DNA of 50,138 nt from assembly GCF_006539165.1 (NCBI RefSeq), contig NZ_BJMM01000047.1:1-50138 (forward strand), in the 5' to 3' direction. The DNA is from Streptomyces cacaoi (GTDB taxonomy: Bacteria; Actinomycetota; Actinomycetes; Streptomycetales; Streptomycetaceae). Shown one piece after another: positions 40,342 to 47,720 of the stretch. How positions within the stretch are numbered: the first letter of the stretch is position 1; each line of letters starts with the position of its first letter. The translations under genes were made by a program, and so were the position numbers. The notes beneath the pieces are model-generated. The model was not told the origin of the DNA, did no database searches, and saw only the letters and a program-made list of their open reading frames with translations.

Positions 40342-41832
40342 ATGGCTGGAGCACTGCTGACGACCTATCGCACGGTGATCCGCCTGTGCGGCGGCCCGCT
40401 CCTGCCGGCCCTGTCCTTCCTCGGTCGGCTGCCCACGGCGATGTGCCAGCTCGGCACCCTGCTCCTCGTCGCCCGCACCAGCGGCAGCCTGGCGACCGCG
40501 GGACTGGTCGGCGGGGCACTGGCCGCCGGCCAGACCGTGGCCGGGCCCGTCGTCGGACGCCTCGCCGACCGGCTGGGCCAGCGCCCGGTCGTGCTGGCCG
40601 CCGCCCTGCTGAACGCCTGCGCCGTCGCCGCCCTCGTCGTGGCCGCGCTCGGCCGCGCCCCGACGGTGCCGCTCGCCGCGCTCGGCGCCGCAGCGGGGGC
40701 GAGCGTGCCGCAGGTGGGGCCGCTCGCACGGACCCGGACGGTGGCGCTCGCGCGCCGCGCGGGGGCCGGCGAGCGGACCGTCTCGGCGGCGCTCTCCCTC
40801 GAAGGGACCCTCGACGAGGTCTCGTTCGTGCTCGGCCCCGCGCTCGTCGGTGTCGCCGCCACGGTCGCCCACCCGGCCGCCGCGCTCCTCCTCGCCTCCG
40901 TGCTGCTGGCCGGCTGCGCCTCGGGGTTCGCGCTGCACCCGACGGCGAAGGCGGTCGCGCCGCGCCGGGCCCCCGCACGGACAGGGGCGGCGCACGCGGG
41001 AGGCGCGGGGGAGCCGTACCGGCGGCGCGGCACCGTCCACGGGCTGCGGGCCTCGGCGGCGCTCCAGGGCGCCATGTTCGGCGCCTGCCAGGCGGGCATC
41101 ACCGCGCTCACCGAGGAGCTGGGCGCCCCGGGCCAGTCGGGGCTGGTCTACGCGGCCATGGGCGTCATGAGCGCCGTGGCCGGGCTCGCGATGGCCTCCG
41201 TGCCGGTGTCGGTGGGGCTGCCGCTGCGCCGGCGGGTGGCGACCGGCGCGGCCCTCGTGCTGGCCCTGCCGCTGCTGGTGGTGCACAGCCTGTGGGGGCT
41301 GTACGTGGTCGTCGTCGTGCTCGGCAGCGCCTACGCGCCGCACCTGATCACGCTGTTCGCGCTCACCGAGCGGGCGGTGCCGCCGTCCCGGCTGGGGGAG
41401 TCGATGGCGTTCATGACCAGCGGCATCATCGGCGGCCAGGCGCTCGCGCTGACGGCCGCCGGACCGCTCGCCGAGGACAGCGGCCCGGCGGCGGCCTTCG
41501 CGCTCGCCGTGGGGGCGGCGGCAGCGGCCTGTCTGCTGGCGCTCACGTCCCGCCCGGACACGGAGCCGCCCTCTCCTGCTGCCGACACCGGTACCGACAC
41601 CGGTACCGACACCGACGCGGGCGCTGATACGGATGCCGACGCCGACACCGCTGTGGACGCCGACACCGTTGCCGTTGCCGACGCCGTGGCCGATGCCGAC
41701 ACCGCTGCCGGTGCCCCCGGGGCCGGAGAGGCCGTTCCGGACGGGACGGCGGGGAAGGCACCGGCGGCCGGGTCGGCCGGGCGGGCTCTTCCGGACGGGG
41801 CCGGGGCACGGCGCGTACCGCCGGACTCCTGA
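40342..41832 (+). CDS. MFS transporter with Asp-rich C-terminal tail
   Basis: 496-residue membrane protein of the major facilitator superfamily, about 12 membrane segments. GRLADRLGQRPVVLAAALLNAC (about 70-92) is motif A. The membrane part ends near residue 410 (ALAVGAAAAACLLALTS). The final 85 residues are a hydrophilic tail of TDTGTDTDAGADTDADADTAVDAD-type repeats encoded by a 12-bp minisatellite, followed by Ala/Gly/Pro sequence. Such a tail is not part of the family and could bind divalent cations or simply be tolerated expansion. Substrate unknown. Its place between treY and glgX invites a sugar-transport idea, but the gene points the other way and the family does not show it. Confidence 0.88.
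   Translation: MAGALLTTYRTVIRLCGGPLLPALSFLGRLPTAMCQLGTLLLVARTSGSLATAGLVGGALAAGQTVAGPVVGRLADRLGQRPVVLAAALLNACAVAALVVAALGRAPTVPLAALGAAAGASVPQVGPLARTRTVALARRAGAGERTVSAALSLEGTLDEVSFVLGPALVGVAATVAHPAAALLLASVLLAGCASGFALHPTAKAVAPRRAPARTGAAHAGGAGEPYRRRGTVHGLRASAALQGAMFGACQAGITALTEELGAPGQSGLVYAAMGVMSAVAGLAMASVPVSVGLPLRRRVATGAALVLALPLLVVHSLWGLYVVVVVLGSAYAPHLITLFALTERAVPPSRLGESMAFMTSGIIGGQALALTAAGPLAEDSGPAAAFALAVGAAAAACLLALTSRPDTEPPSPAADTGTDTGTDTDAGADTDADADTAVDADTVAVADAVADADTAAGAPGAGEAVPDGTAGKAPAAGSAGRALPDGAGARRVPPDS
41576..41712 (+). repeat. Minisatellite encoding the Asp-rich MFS tail
   Basis: Repeats of GACACCGGTACC and GCCGACACCGNT-type 12-bp or 6-bp multiples, all in frame, coding for Asp-Thr/Asp-Ala repeats. 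Confidence 0.75.
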
Positions 41833-41833
41833 G

Positions 41834-41845
41834 CGGCGCGCGCCG
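41834..41845. terminator. Palindrome between the convergent MFS and glgX genes
   Basis: CGGCGCGCGCCG, a 12-bp perfect palindrome just after the MFS stop in a 26-bp gap. Weak candidate for shared termination; a second stem GCCCCG / CGGGGC overlaps the glgX stop. Confidence 0.35.
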
Positions 41846-41858
41846 TGCCCCGGCCGGT

Positions 41859-44045
41859 TCAGGCGGGGCGCCGCAGGACGACCATGCTGCGGTCGGTGAG
41901 CGGCAGCCGCCCGCCGGCCGGCACGGTCTCGCCCTCGTCGCCCCGGTAGGCGCGCTCCCGCGCGGTGTCGACGATCACCTTCCAGCCGCTGCCGTGGTCG
42001 GCGGGCACGACGAAGTCCCGTGCCTCGTCGTGCGCGTTGAACAGCAGCAGGAAGGAGTCGTCGGTGATGCGCTCGCCGCGCTCGCCCGGTTCGGAGATGG
42101 CGTTGCCGTTGAGGAAGACCGTCAGCGAACGCGCCTGTGCCGCCTGCCAGTCGCGCTGCTTCATCTGGTCGCCCTCGGGAGTGAACCAGGAGATGTCCGA
42201 CAGCTCGTCGTGTGCGCCCTCCACCGGGCTGCCGTGGAAGAAGCGGCGCCTGCGGAACACCGGATGATCGCGGCGCAGCCACACCATGGCGCGCACGAAG
42301 TCGCACAACCGCTGGTCCGGTGCGCCCGGATCGTCCGCCGCGCCGTCCGCGCCGCCGTCGCCCTCCGCCGCGCCGGCGTCGTCCGCGCTCTCCCGCCCGT
42401 GCGGCCAGCGCACCCAGGTGAGCGGCCCGTCCTGGCAGTAGGCGTTGTTGTTGCCCAGCTGGGTGCGGCCGAACTCGTCGCCGTGGCTGAGCATCGGCAC
42501 GCCCTGCGAGAGCATCAGCGTGGCGATGAAGTTGCGCATCTGCCGGCGGCGCAGGCGCAGCACCTCCGGGTCGTCGGTGGGTCCCTCGACGCCGCAGTTC
42601 CACGACCTGTTGTGGCTCTCGCCGTCCCGGTTGCCCTCGCCGTTGGCCTCGTTGTGCTTGCTGTCGTAGCTGACGAGATCGCGCAGCGTGAACCCGTCGT
42701 GGCAGGTGATGAAGTTGACGGAGGCCAGCGGGCGGCGGCCGTCGTTCTGGTAGAGGTCGGAGGAGCCGGTCAGCCGGGAGCCGAACTCGGCCAGGGTGCG
42801 CGGCTCCCCGCGCCACAGGTCGCGCACGGTGTCGCGGTAGCGGCCGTTCCATTCCGTCCACAGCGGAGGGAAGTTGCCCACCTGGTAGCCGCCCTCGCCC
42901 ACGTCCCACGGCTCGGCGATCAGCTTCACCTGGCTGACCACCGGGTCCTGCTGCACCAGGTCGAAGAACGAGGAGAGCCGGTCGACCTCGTGGAACTGCC
43001 GGGCCAGCGTGGCCGCGAGATCGAAGCGGAAGCCGTCCACGTGCATCTCGGTCACCCAGTACCGCAGCGAGTCCATGATCAGCTGAAGCACGTGGGGGCT
43101 GCGCATGAGCAGTGAATTCCCGGTGCCGGTCGTGTCGGTGTAGTAGCGCGGATCGTCCGCGAGGCGGTAGTACGAGGCATTGTCGAGACCCCGGAAGGAG
43201 AGCGTGGGACCGAGGTGGTTGCCCTCCGCCGTGTGGTTGTAGACGACATCGAGGATGACCTCGATCCCCGCCTGGTGCAGCGCCCGTACCGCGTGCTTGA
43301 ACTCCAGCACCTGCTGGCCGCGCTCCCCCCAGGAGGCGTACGCGTTGTGCGGCGCGAAGAACCCGATCGTGTTGTATCCCCAGTAGTTCACCAGCCCCGC
43401 GTCCCACAGCCGGTGGTCGGTGACGAACTGGTGCACCGGCATCAACTCCAGCGCTGTGACGCCCAGCCCCGTCAGATGGGCGAGGACCGCCGGGTGCGCG
43501 AGCGCCGCGTAGGTGCCGCGCAGCTCCTCCGGCAGCTCGGGGTGGAGCATCGTGAGGCCCTTGACGTGCGCCTCGTAGAGCACGGTGCGGTGGTAGTCGG
43601 TACGCGGCGGCCGGTCGTCGCCCCAGTCGAAGTACGGGTTGATGACGACGGACGCCATCGTGTGCGGAGCGGAATCCAGGTCGTTGCGGCGCTCCGGCGC
43701 GCCGAACGGATAGCCGTAGACGGCCTCGTGCCAGGAGATGGCGCCGCTGATGGCCTTGGCGTACGGGTCGAGCAGCAGTTTGGCGCTGTTGCAGCGCTGG
43801 CCGCTCTCGGGGGTGTAGGGGCCGTGCGCGCGGTAGCCGTAGCGCTGGCCCGGCAGCACACCGGGCAGATAGGCGTGGCGTACGAAGCCGTCGGATTCGC
43901 GCAGTTCCACGGCCGTCTCGGAGCCGTCCTCGTGCAGCAGGCACAGTTCGATACGTTCCGCGGCCTCGGAGAAGACGGCGAAATTGGTCCCCGCCCCGTC
44001 GTAGTTGGCACCCAGCGGGTACGGCTGTCCCGGCCAGACCTGCAT
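41859..44045 (-). CDS. glgX: Glycogen debranching enzyme (isoamylase type)
   Basis: Hydrolyses alpha-1,6 branches of glycogen or limit dextrin, supplying linear maltodextrin that TreY can use; cytosolic. 728 residues. It starts MQVWPGQPYPLGANYDGAGTNFAVFSEAAERIELCLL (CBM48 domain). Catalytic GH13 motifs: MHVDGFRFDLAATLAR (Asp, about 340), VKLIAEPWDVGEGG (Glu, about 378) and NFITCHDGFTLRD (Asp, about 449). LGNNNAYCQDGPLTWVRW is typical of GlgX/TreX. An Asp/Ala/Gly-rich insertion of about 25 residues lies near 560-585. GGAAGAG precedes the ATG at 44045 by about 8 nt. Confidence 0.95.
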   Translation of the reverse strand: MQVWPGQPYPLGANYDGAGTNFAVFSEAAERIELCLLHEDGSETAVELRESDGFVRHAYLPGVLPGQRYGYRAHGPYTPESGQRCNSAKLLLDPYAKAISGAISWHEAVYGYPFGAPERRNDLDSAPHTMASVVINPYFDWGDDRPPRTDYHRTVLYEAHVKGLTMLHPELPEELRGTYAALAHPAVLAHLTGLGVTALELMPVHQFVTDHRLWDAGLVNYWGYNTIGFFAPHNAYASWGERGQQVLEFKHAVRALHQAGIEVILDVVYNHTAEGNHLGPTLSFRGLDNASYYRLADDPRYYTDTTGTGNSLLMRSPHVLQLIMDSLRYWVTEMHVDGFRFDLAATLARQFHEVDRLSSFFDLVQQDPVVSQVKLIAEPWDVGEGGYQVGNFPPLWTEWNGRYRDTVRDLWRGEPRTLAEFGSRLTGSSDLYQNDGRRPLASVNFITCHDGFTLRDLVSYDSKHNEANGEGNRDGESHNRSWNCGVEGPTDDPEVLRLRRRQMRNFIATLMLSQGVPMLSHGDEFGRTQLGNNNAYCQDGPLTWVRWPHGRESADDAGAAEGDGGADGAADDPGAPDQRLCDFVRAMVWLRRDHPVFRRRRFFHGSPVEGAHDELSDISWFTPEGDQMKQRDWQAAQARSLTVFLNGNAISEPGERGERITDDSFLLLFNAHDEARDFVVPADHGSGWKVIVDTARERAYRGDEGETVPAGGRLPLTDRSMVVLRRPA

Positions 44046-44184
44046 CGATGTGTCTCTTCCCGGTCGTCGTTCCGATCCGCCGCCGCTGCCCGTGCGGCGG
44101 CCCTGGCGGTCATCTTCTCCCGCGCCGCCGTACGGGCAAGGGACGTTGACAGGGGTTCCGGGTGCACCGCCCGTATGGCCGCAG

Positions 44185-44190
44185 TAGTCT
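44185..44190 (+). promoter_or_regulatory. Candidate -10 of the HEPN-family gene
   Basis: TAGTCT would start transcription near 44198, about 32 nt before the preferred TTG start. A perfect TTGACA (44146-44151) is 33 bp upstream, too far to pair with it. Confidence 0.35.
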
Positions 44191-44229
44191 TCCTTGATCG
44201 AACATCGGGGTGCGGAAGGCGGTGCGCAG

Positions 44230-45537
44230 TTGGGCTCGGGAGGGCTTGAACTCCCCCCAGGCGACGGTGATGGTCCACGGGACACGGATGCCGCGGAGGA
44301 GAGCGGTACTCTCGGCGGCCCCGCGGACGGACCGGGGGCGGAACCGGTGGGAGCGTCCGGGAGCCGGCCGGGGGCCGTTCCGCTGGCGCGTCCCATGGAG
44401 ATCGGCGCCGACCTGCGCTGGAGCGCGGACACCTGGACTGAGGTACGCACCCGGGCGCAGCGTGCCGGCCGTGCCTATGTGTGGCTGAACCTCGTGGAGC
44501 AGCGGCTGCGCTCCGTCGTCGCCGCCGTGCTGCGGCCGATCTACGAGCCGGTGCACGGCGAGGAGTGGGTCGTGGCGGCCGCGGGGCCGGCCGGGCAGGA
44601 GTGGGTGCAGCGGGCGGTCGCCGTGCGCGAGGTGAGCCGGCGCAAGGGCTATCTGCTGGACCCGGCCGACGACACGCTGCTGGCGTTCCTCACGCTGCCG
44701 CAGCTGCGCGAGCTGATGGTGCAGCACTGGCCGTGCTTCGAGCCGTACTTCGAGGACCGGCGGGACCTCGAACTGGCACTGGACGAGCTGGAGGTGGCGC
44801 GCAGCGCCGTCGCCCGGAACCGCGCCCTCTCCCGGACGGTGCTCGATCAGGCCGAGCGCACCTGCCGGCGGCTGCTGGAGGTGCTGGGCGCCTCGGACGG
44901 CGCGGCGCCCTCCGCGCACCGGATGCCGGTGGACGCCGTGGAGGAGCTGGTCGGCGACCGGTTCGCCGATGTGGTCGGGGTGCACGCCGACCGGGTCAGG
45001 CTGCTGCGGCAGTTGCCCGTCGAGGATCTCTTCTCCGGCGCGCGGCGGCTGGACGCCATCGGCATCGGACTGAATCTGCTGACGCAGAACTTCAGCGGCC
45101 GGCGGCTGACCCGGCTGGCCGGCTCGGGCTGCCGGATCCGGCTGCTGTTCCTCAACCCGGCGAGCAGCGCGCTGCGCCGGCGGGAGCGTGAACTCGGCCT
45201 GAAGAAGGGCGAGCTGGGGCGCTCGGTGGAGATGAACATCCTGCACATGCGGCGGGTGCGGGCGCAGCTGCGGGACACCGGCGCCTTCGAGATCCATGTG
45301 TTCGACGAGACACCGCGGTTCACGGCGTACATGGTCGACGGGGACGGTGCCGACGGGCTCGCCGTCGTCCAGTCGTATCTGCGGCACGCGCGGGGCATGG
45401 AGGCGCCGGTGTTCGTGCTGCGCGGCGGTGGCCGGGACCTGGTGCACGAGCCGCGTGACGAGGCGGACGGCGGGCTCTTCCCCGTCTACCGCGAGGAGTT
45501 CGAGTCCTTCTGGGCGGACTCCCGGCCGGTGTCGTAA
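44230..45537 (+). CDS. SAV2148-family HEPN-domain protein
   Basis: 435-residue conserved Streptomyces protein. HEPN domains often form RNases with an RX4-6H motif, but I do not see a clear copy of that motif, so catalysis is uncertain. Conserved features: the GLELPPGDGDG N-terminus, a variable linker to about residue 55, ARPMEIGADLRWSADTWTEVRTRAQRAGRAYVWLNLVEQRLRSVVAAVLRPIYEP (helical HEPN-like), and a C-terminal alpha/beta region (LDAIGIGLNLLTQNFSGRRLTRLAGSGCRIRLLFLNP, FEIHVFDETPRFTAYMVD) resembling a phospholipase D-like fold. No ATG or GTG fits the frame. TTG at 44230 has GGAAGG 10 nt upstream; TTG 44194 is an alternative. Confidence 0.82.
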   Translation: MGSGGLELPPGDGDGPRDTDAAEESGTLGGPADGPGAEPVGASGSRPGAVPLARPMEIGADLRWSADTWTEVRTRAQRAGRAYVWLNLVEQRLRSVVAAVLRPIYEPVHGEEWVVAAAGPAGQEWVQRAVAVREVSRRKGYLLDPADDTLLAFLTLPQLRELMVQHWPCFEPYFEDRRDLELALDELEVARSAVARNRALSRTVLDQAERTCRRLLEVLGASDGAAPSAHRMPVDAVEELVGDRFADVVGVHADRVRLLRQLPVEDLFSGARRLDAIGIGLNLLTQNFSGRRLTRLAGSGCRIRLLFLNPASSALRRRERELGLKKGELGRSVEMNILHMRRVRAQLRDTGAFEIHVFDETPRFTAYMVDGDGADGLAVVQSYLRHARGMEAPVFVLRGGGRDLVHEPRDEADGGLFPVYREEFESFWADSRPVS

Positions 45538-45592
45538 CCCCGCACCTTCGAGGACGGCGGCGGCCCGGCGGGGCCGTCCCGTCGTAATCCCG

Positions 45593-45622
45593 TTGTACGA
45601 GACGACTCGTATCGTCTAGCTT
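45593..45622 (+). promoter_or_regulatory. Leaderless promoter with operator for the macrolide glycosyltransferase
   Basis: -35 TTGTAC (45593-45598), 18-bp spacer, -10 TAGCTT (45617-45622), then 7 nt to the A of the ATG at 45630. The inverted repeat TACGAG-ACGA-CTCGTA (45596-45611) fills the space between -35 and -10. An overlapping second dyad is GACGA-CTCGTA-TCGTC (45601-45616). Such a site is typical for a TetR- or MarR-type repressor. Confidence 0.6.
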
Positions 45623-45629
45623 CTGCGGC

Positions 45630-46862
45630 ATGACGGAAACACGCCCCGAAGCGGCGCACATCGCCATGTTCAGCATCGCCGCGCACGGCCATGTGCGGCC
45701 CAACCTGGAGGTGATCAGGGAACTGGTGGCGCGCGGGCACCGGGTGAGCTACGCGATCCCGCCGGCGCTCGCCGATGTCGTCGCGGAGACCGGCGCCCGG
45801 CCGCGCCTGTACACCACGACGCTGCCGGGGCCCGACGACGACCCGTCGGCCTGGGGCACGACCCTGCTCGACATGGTGCGGCCGTTCTTCGAGGACGCCG
45901 TCCACGCACTGCCGCAGCTCGCCGAGGAGTTCGCCGGGGACGAACCGGACCTCGTGCTCTCCGACAGCACCTCCTACCCCTCCCGGGTCCTCGCCCGGCG
46001 CTGGGGCGTTCCGCACATCCAGCTGACCCCGCACGGCGTGGCCTGGAAGGGGTACGAGCCCGAGGAGGTCAACCCGGAGTTCATCGCGCTGAAGCAGTCG
46101 CCGGAGGGCAAGGCGTACTACGCGCGCTTCGCCGAGTGGCTGCGGGAGCAGGGCGTCGACATGCATCCCGACGACTTCACCGGCCATCCCGACCGCTCCC
46201 TGGTGCTCATCCCCAAGGTCATGCAGCCGCACGCGGACGACGTCGACGAGGAGGTCTACACCTTCGTCGGCTCCTGTCGGCCCGAGCCCGCCGAGCAGGG
46301 CTGGCAGCGGCCCGCGGCGGCCGAGGGCAAGCGGCTGCTGCTCGTCTCGCTCGGCTCGACCTTCACCGACCGGCCGGACCTCTACCGTGCCTGCGCGGAC
46401 GCCTTCGGCGATCTGCCGGACTGGTACGTCGTCCTCCAGATCGGCCGGCACGTCACCCGCGAGTCGCTCGGCCCGCTGCCCGCCAACACGGAGGCGCACG
46501 CCTGGGTTCCGCAGCTGGAGATCCTGCGGCAGGCGGACGCCTTCCTCACGCACGCCGGCGCGGGCGGCAGCCAGGAGGGGCTCGCCACCGGCACACCGAT
46601 GATCGCCGTACCGCAGGCGGCCGACCAGTTCATGAACGCCCGCATCCTCGCCGACCTGGGGGTGGCCAGGTATCTGCCGGCCGAGGAGGCGGACGCGGCA
46701 CGGCTGCGCGAGACCCTGCTCGGGCTCGTCGACGATCCCGCCGTCGCCGAGGCGCTCGCGCGGGCCCGCCGGCAGATGGCCGACGAGGGCGGAGCCGTGC
46801 AGGCGGCCGACATCGTCGAGGCCGCCCTGCCCTCCTCCCGGGCCGCCGTCGAGCGGTCCTGA
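45630..46862 (+). CDS. Macrolide-inactivating glycosyltransferase (OleD/Mgt-like, GT1)
   Basis: 410-residue cytosolic GT-B enzyme that transfers a sugar from UDP-glucose to macrolides, by strong resemblance to OleD/OleI of the oleandomycin producer. The N-terminus HIAMFSIAAHGHVRPNLEVIRELVARGHRVSYAIPP is nearly that of OleD. The catalytic dyad is conserved: H19 in AAHGHV and D112 in LVLSDSTSYP. The donor-binding motif VPQLEILRQADAFLTHAGAGGSQEGLATGTPMIAVPQAADQ is present (about 292-332). There is no ribosome-binding site; the upstream promoter predicts a leaderless mRNA. No macrolide polyketide genes are nearby, so it is probably a stand-alone intrinsic resistance gene. Confidence 0.94.
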   Translation: MTETRPEAAHIAMFSIAAHGHVRPNLEVIRELVARGHRVSYAIPPALADVVAETGARPRLYTTTLPGPDDDPSAWGTTLLDMVRPFFEDAVHALPQLAEEFAGDEPDLVLSDSTSYPSRVLARRWGVPHIQLTPHGVAWKGYEPEEVNPEFIALKQSPEGKAYYARFAEWLREQGVDMHPDDFTGHPDRSLVLIPKVMQPHADDVDEEVYTFVGSCRPEPAEQGWQRPAAAEGKRLLLVSLGSTFTDRPDLYRACADAFGDLPDWYVVLQIGRHVTRESLGPLPANTEAHAWVPQLEILRQADAFLTHAGAGGSQEGLATGTPMIAVPQAADQFMNARILADLGVARYLPAEEADAARLRETLLGLVDDPAVAEALARARRQMADEGGAVQAADIVEAALPSSRAAVERS

Positions 46863-46951
46863 GCGGCCCCGTCCGGCCCCGGGAGCCCATCGACGGTGCA
46901 GCGTACGGAAGTTGTACGGCAGGAGTGGTCCCCCGCGTCACACCCGGCACG

Positions 46952-46957
46952 TACGGT
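46952..46957 (+). promoter_or_regulatory. Candidate -10 element, DUF1697 gene
   Basis: TACGGT ends 6 nt before the ATG at 46964. A repeated GTACGG pattern also occurs at 46903 and 46914. Weak evidence. Confidence 0.3.
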
Positions 46958-46963
46958 GCGGGC

Positions 46964-47491
46964 ATGGAGAGTTACGCAGCGCTCTTGCGCGGAATCAACG
47001 TGGGGGGACACAGAAAGGTCCCCATGGCCGAGCTGCGCGAGGTGATGAGCGGGCTCGGCTGGAGCGACGTGCGGACGTATCTGCAAAGCGGCAACGCCGT
47101 CTTCCGTACCCGGGACCCGGAGCCGGGGCCGGCGCTGGAGCGCGCCGTCGAGGAGCGCTTCGGCTTCGAGGTGCGCTGTCTGGTGCGTACCGCGAAGGAG
47201 CTGCGCGAGATCGCCGCCGCCTGCCCGCTGCCGGTCGACCGGCTGGATTCGGCCAAGGTGCTCGTGCTGTTCCTGGAGGAGGAGCCGGCCGGGGACCACT
47301 TCGCCGGCCTGGATCCGCAGCGGTTCGCGCCCGACGAGTTCCATGTCGTCGGGCGCGCCGTCTACTGCTGGTTCCCGGACGGCATGGGGCGCAGCAACCT
47401 CCCCGCGGCTCTGGAGGCCGTCCGGCCGAAGCTGACGATGACGGGCCGCAACTGGCGTACCGTCCAGCGGCTGATCGAACTCACCGGCTGA
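46964..47491 (+). CDS. DUF1697 family protein
   Basis: 175-residue protein of unknown function covering the DUF1697 family: MESYAALLRGINVGGHRKVPMAELREVMSGLGWSDVRTYLQSGNAVFRT at the N-terminus is diagnostic. Two ferredoxin-like alpha/beta repeats follow, with AKVLVLFLEE and EFHVVGRAVYCWFPDGMGRSNLP. The last conserved motif is LTMTGRNWRTVQRLIEL. No catalytic residues are known. No ribosome-binding site is visible near the ATG. It lies 101 bp after the glycosyltransferase and may have its own promoter. Confidence 0.92.
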   Translation: MESYAALLRGINVGGHRKVPMAELREVMSGLGWSDVRTYLQSGNAVFRTRDPEPGPALERAVEERFGFEVRCLVRTAKELREIAAACPLPVDRLDSAKVLVLFLEEEPAGDHFAGLDPQRFAPDEFHVVGRAVYCWFPDGMGRSNLPAALEAVRPKLTMTGRNWRTVQRLIELTG

Positions 47492-47595
47492 CGCGGCCGT
47501 CAAATCTTCAACTCCCGCGCTGTGCACGGGGGATGACGTGCGGTGAGGCGATCGCGGTGCGTGCTCCGTCCCTTGTGTGCCGGTTGCTGCCGGGT

Positions 47596-47624
47596 CCGGG
47601 CGTTGCGAATGTCACAACGCCCGG
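47596..47624 (+). promoter_or_regulatory. Inverted repeat upstream of the S8 protease promoter
   Basis: Perfect 10-bp arms CCGGGCGTTG / CAACGCCCGG around CGAATGTCA. It is 105 bp after the DUF1697 stop and a few bases before a TTGAGC (-35-like, 47631-47636; 17 bp to CAGGGT). It could be an operator, or a terminator for the upstream gene. Confidence 0.5.
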
Positions 47625-47720
47625 CAGAACTTGAGCTGAGCGCGCCAATCCGACAGGGTTTCGAACCAATCCTTGATGGATCTTCACACCCCCCACGTTT
47701 TTCCCAGGAGGATCCCCCGT

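Noticed and set aside
37486..43944. A 2152-codon open frame on the minus strand spanning treY, the MFS gene and part of glgX
   Set aside because: Only the treY part has family similarity and sensible composition. The rest is an Arg/Gly/Pro-rich antisense shadow caused by high GC.
44146..44190. TTGACA (44146) paired with TAGTCT (44185) as one promoter
   Set aside because: The spacing is 33 bp, about twice what a housekeeping promoter allows. No acceptable -10 lies 16-19 bp after the TTGACA.
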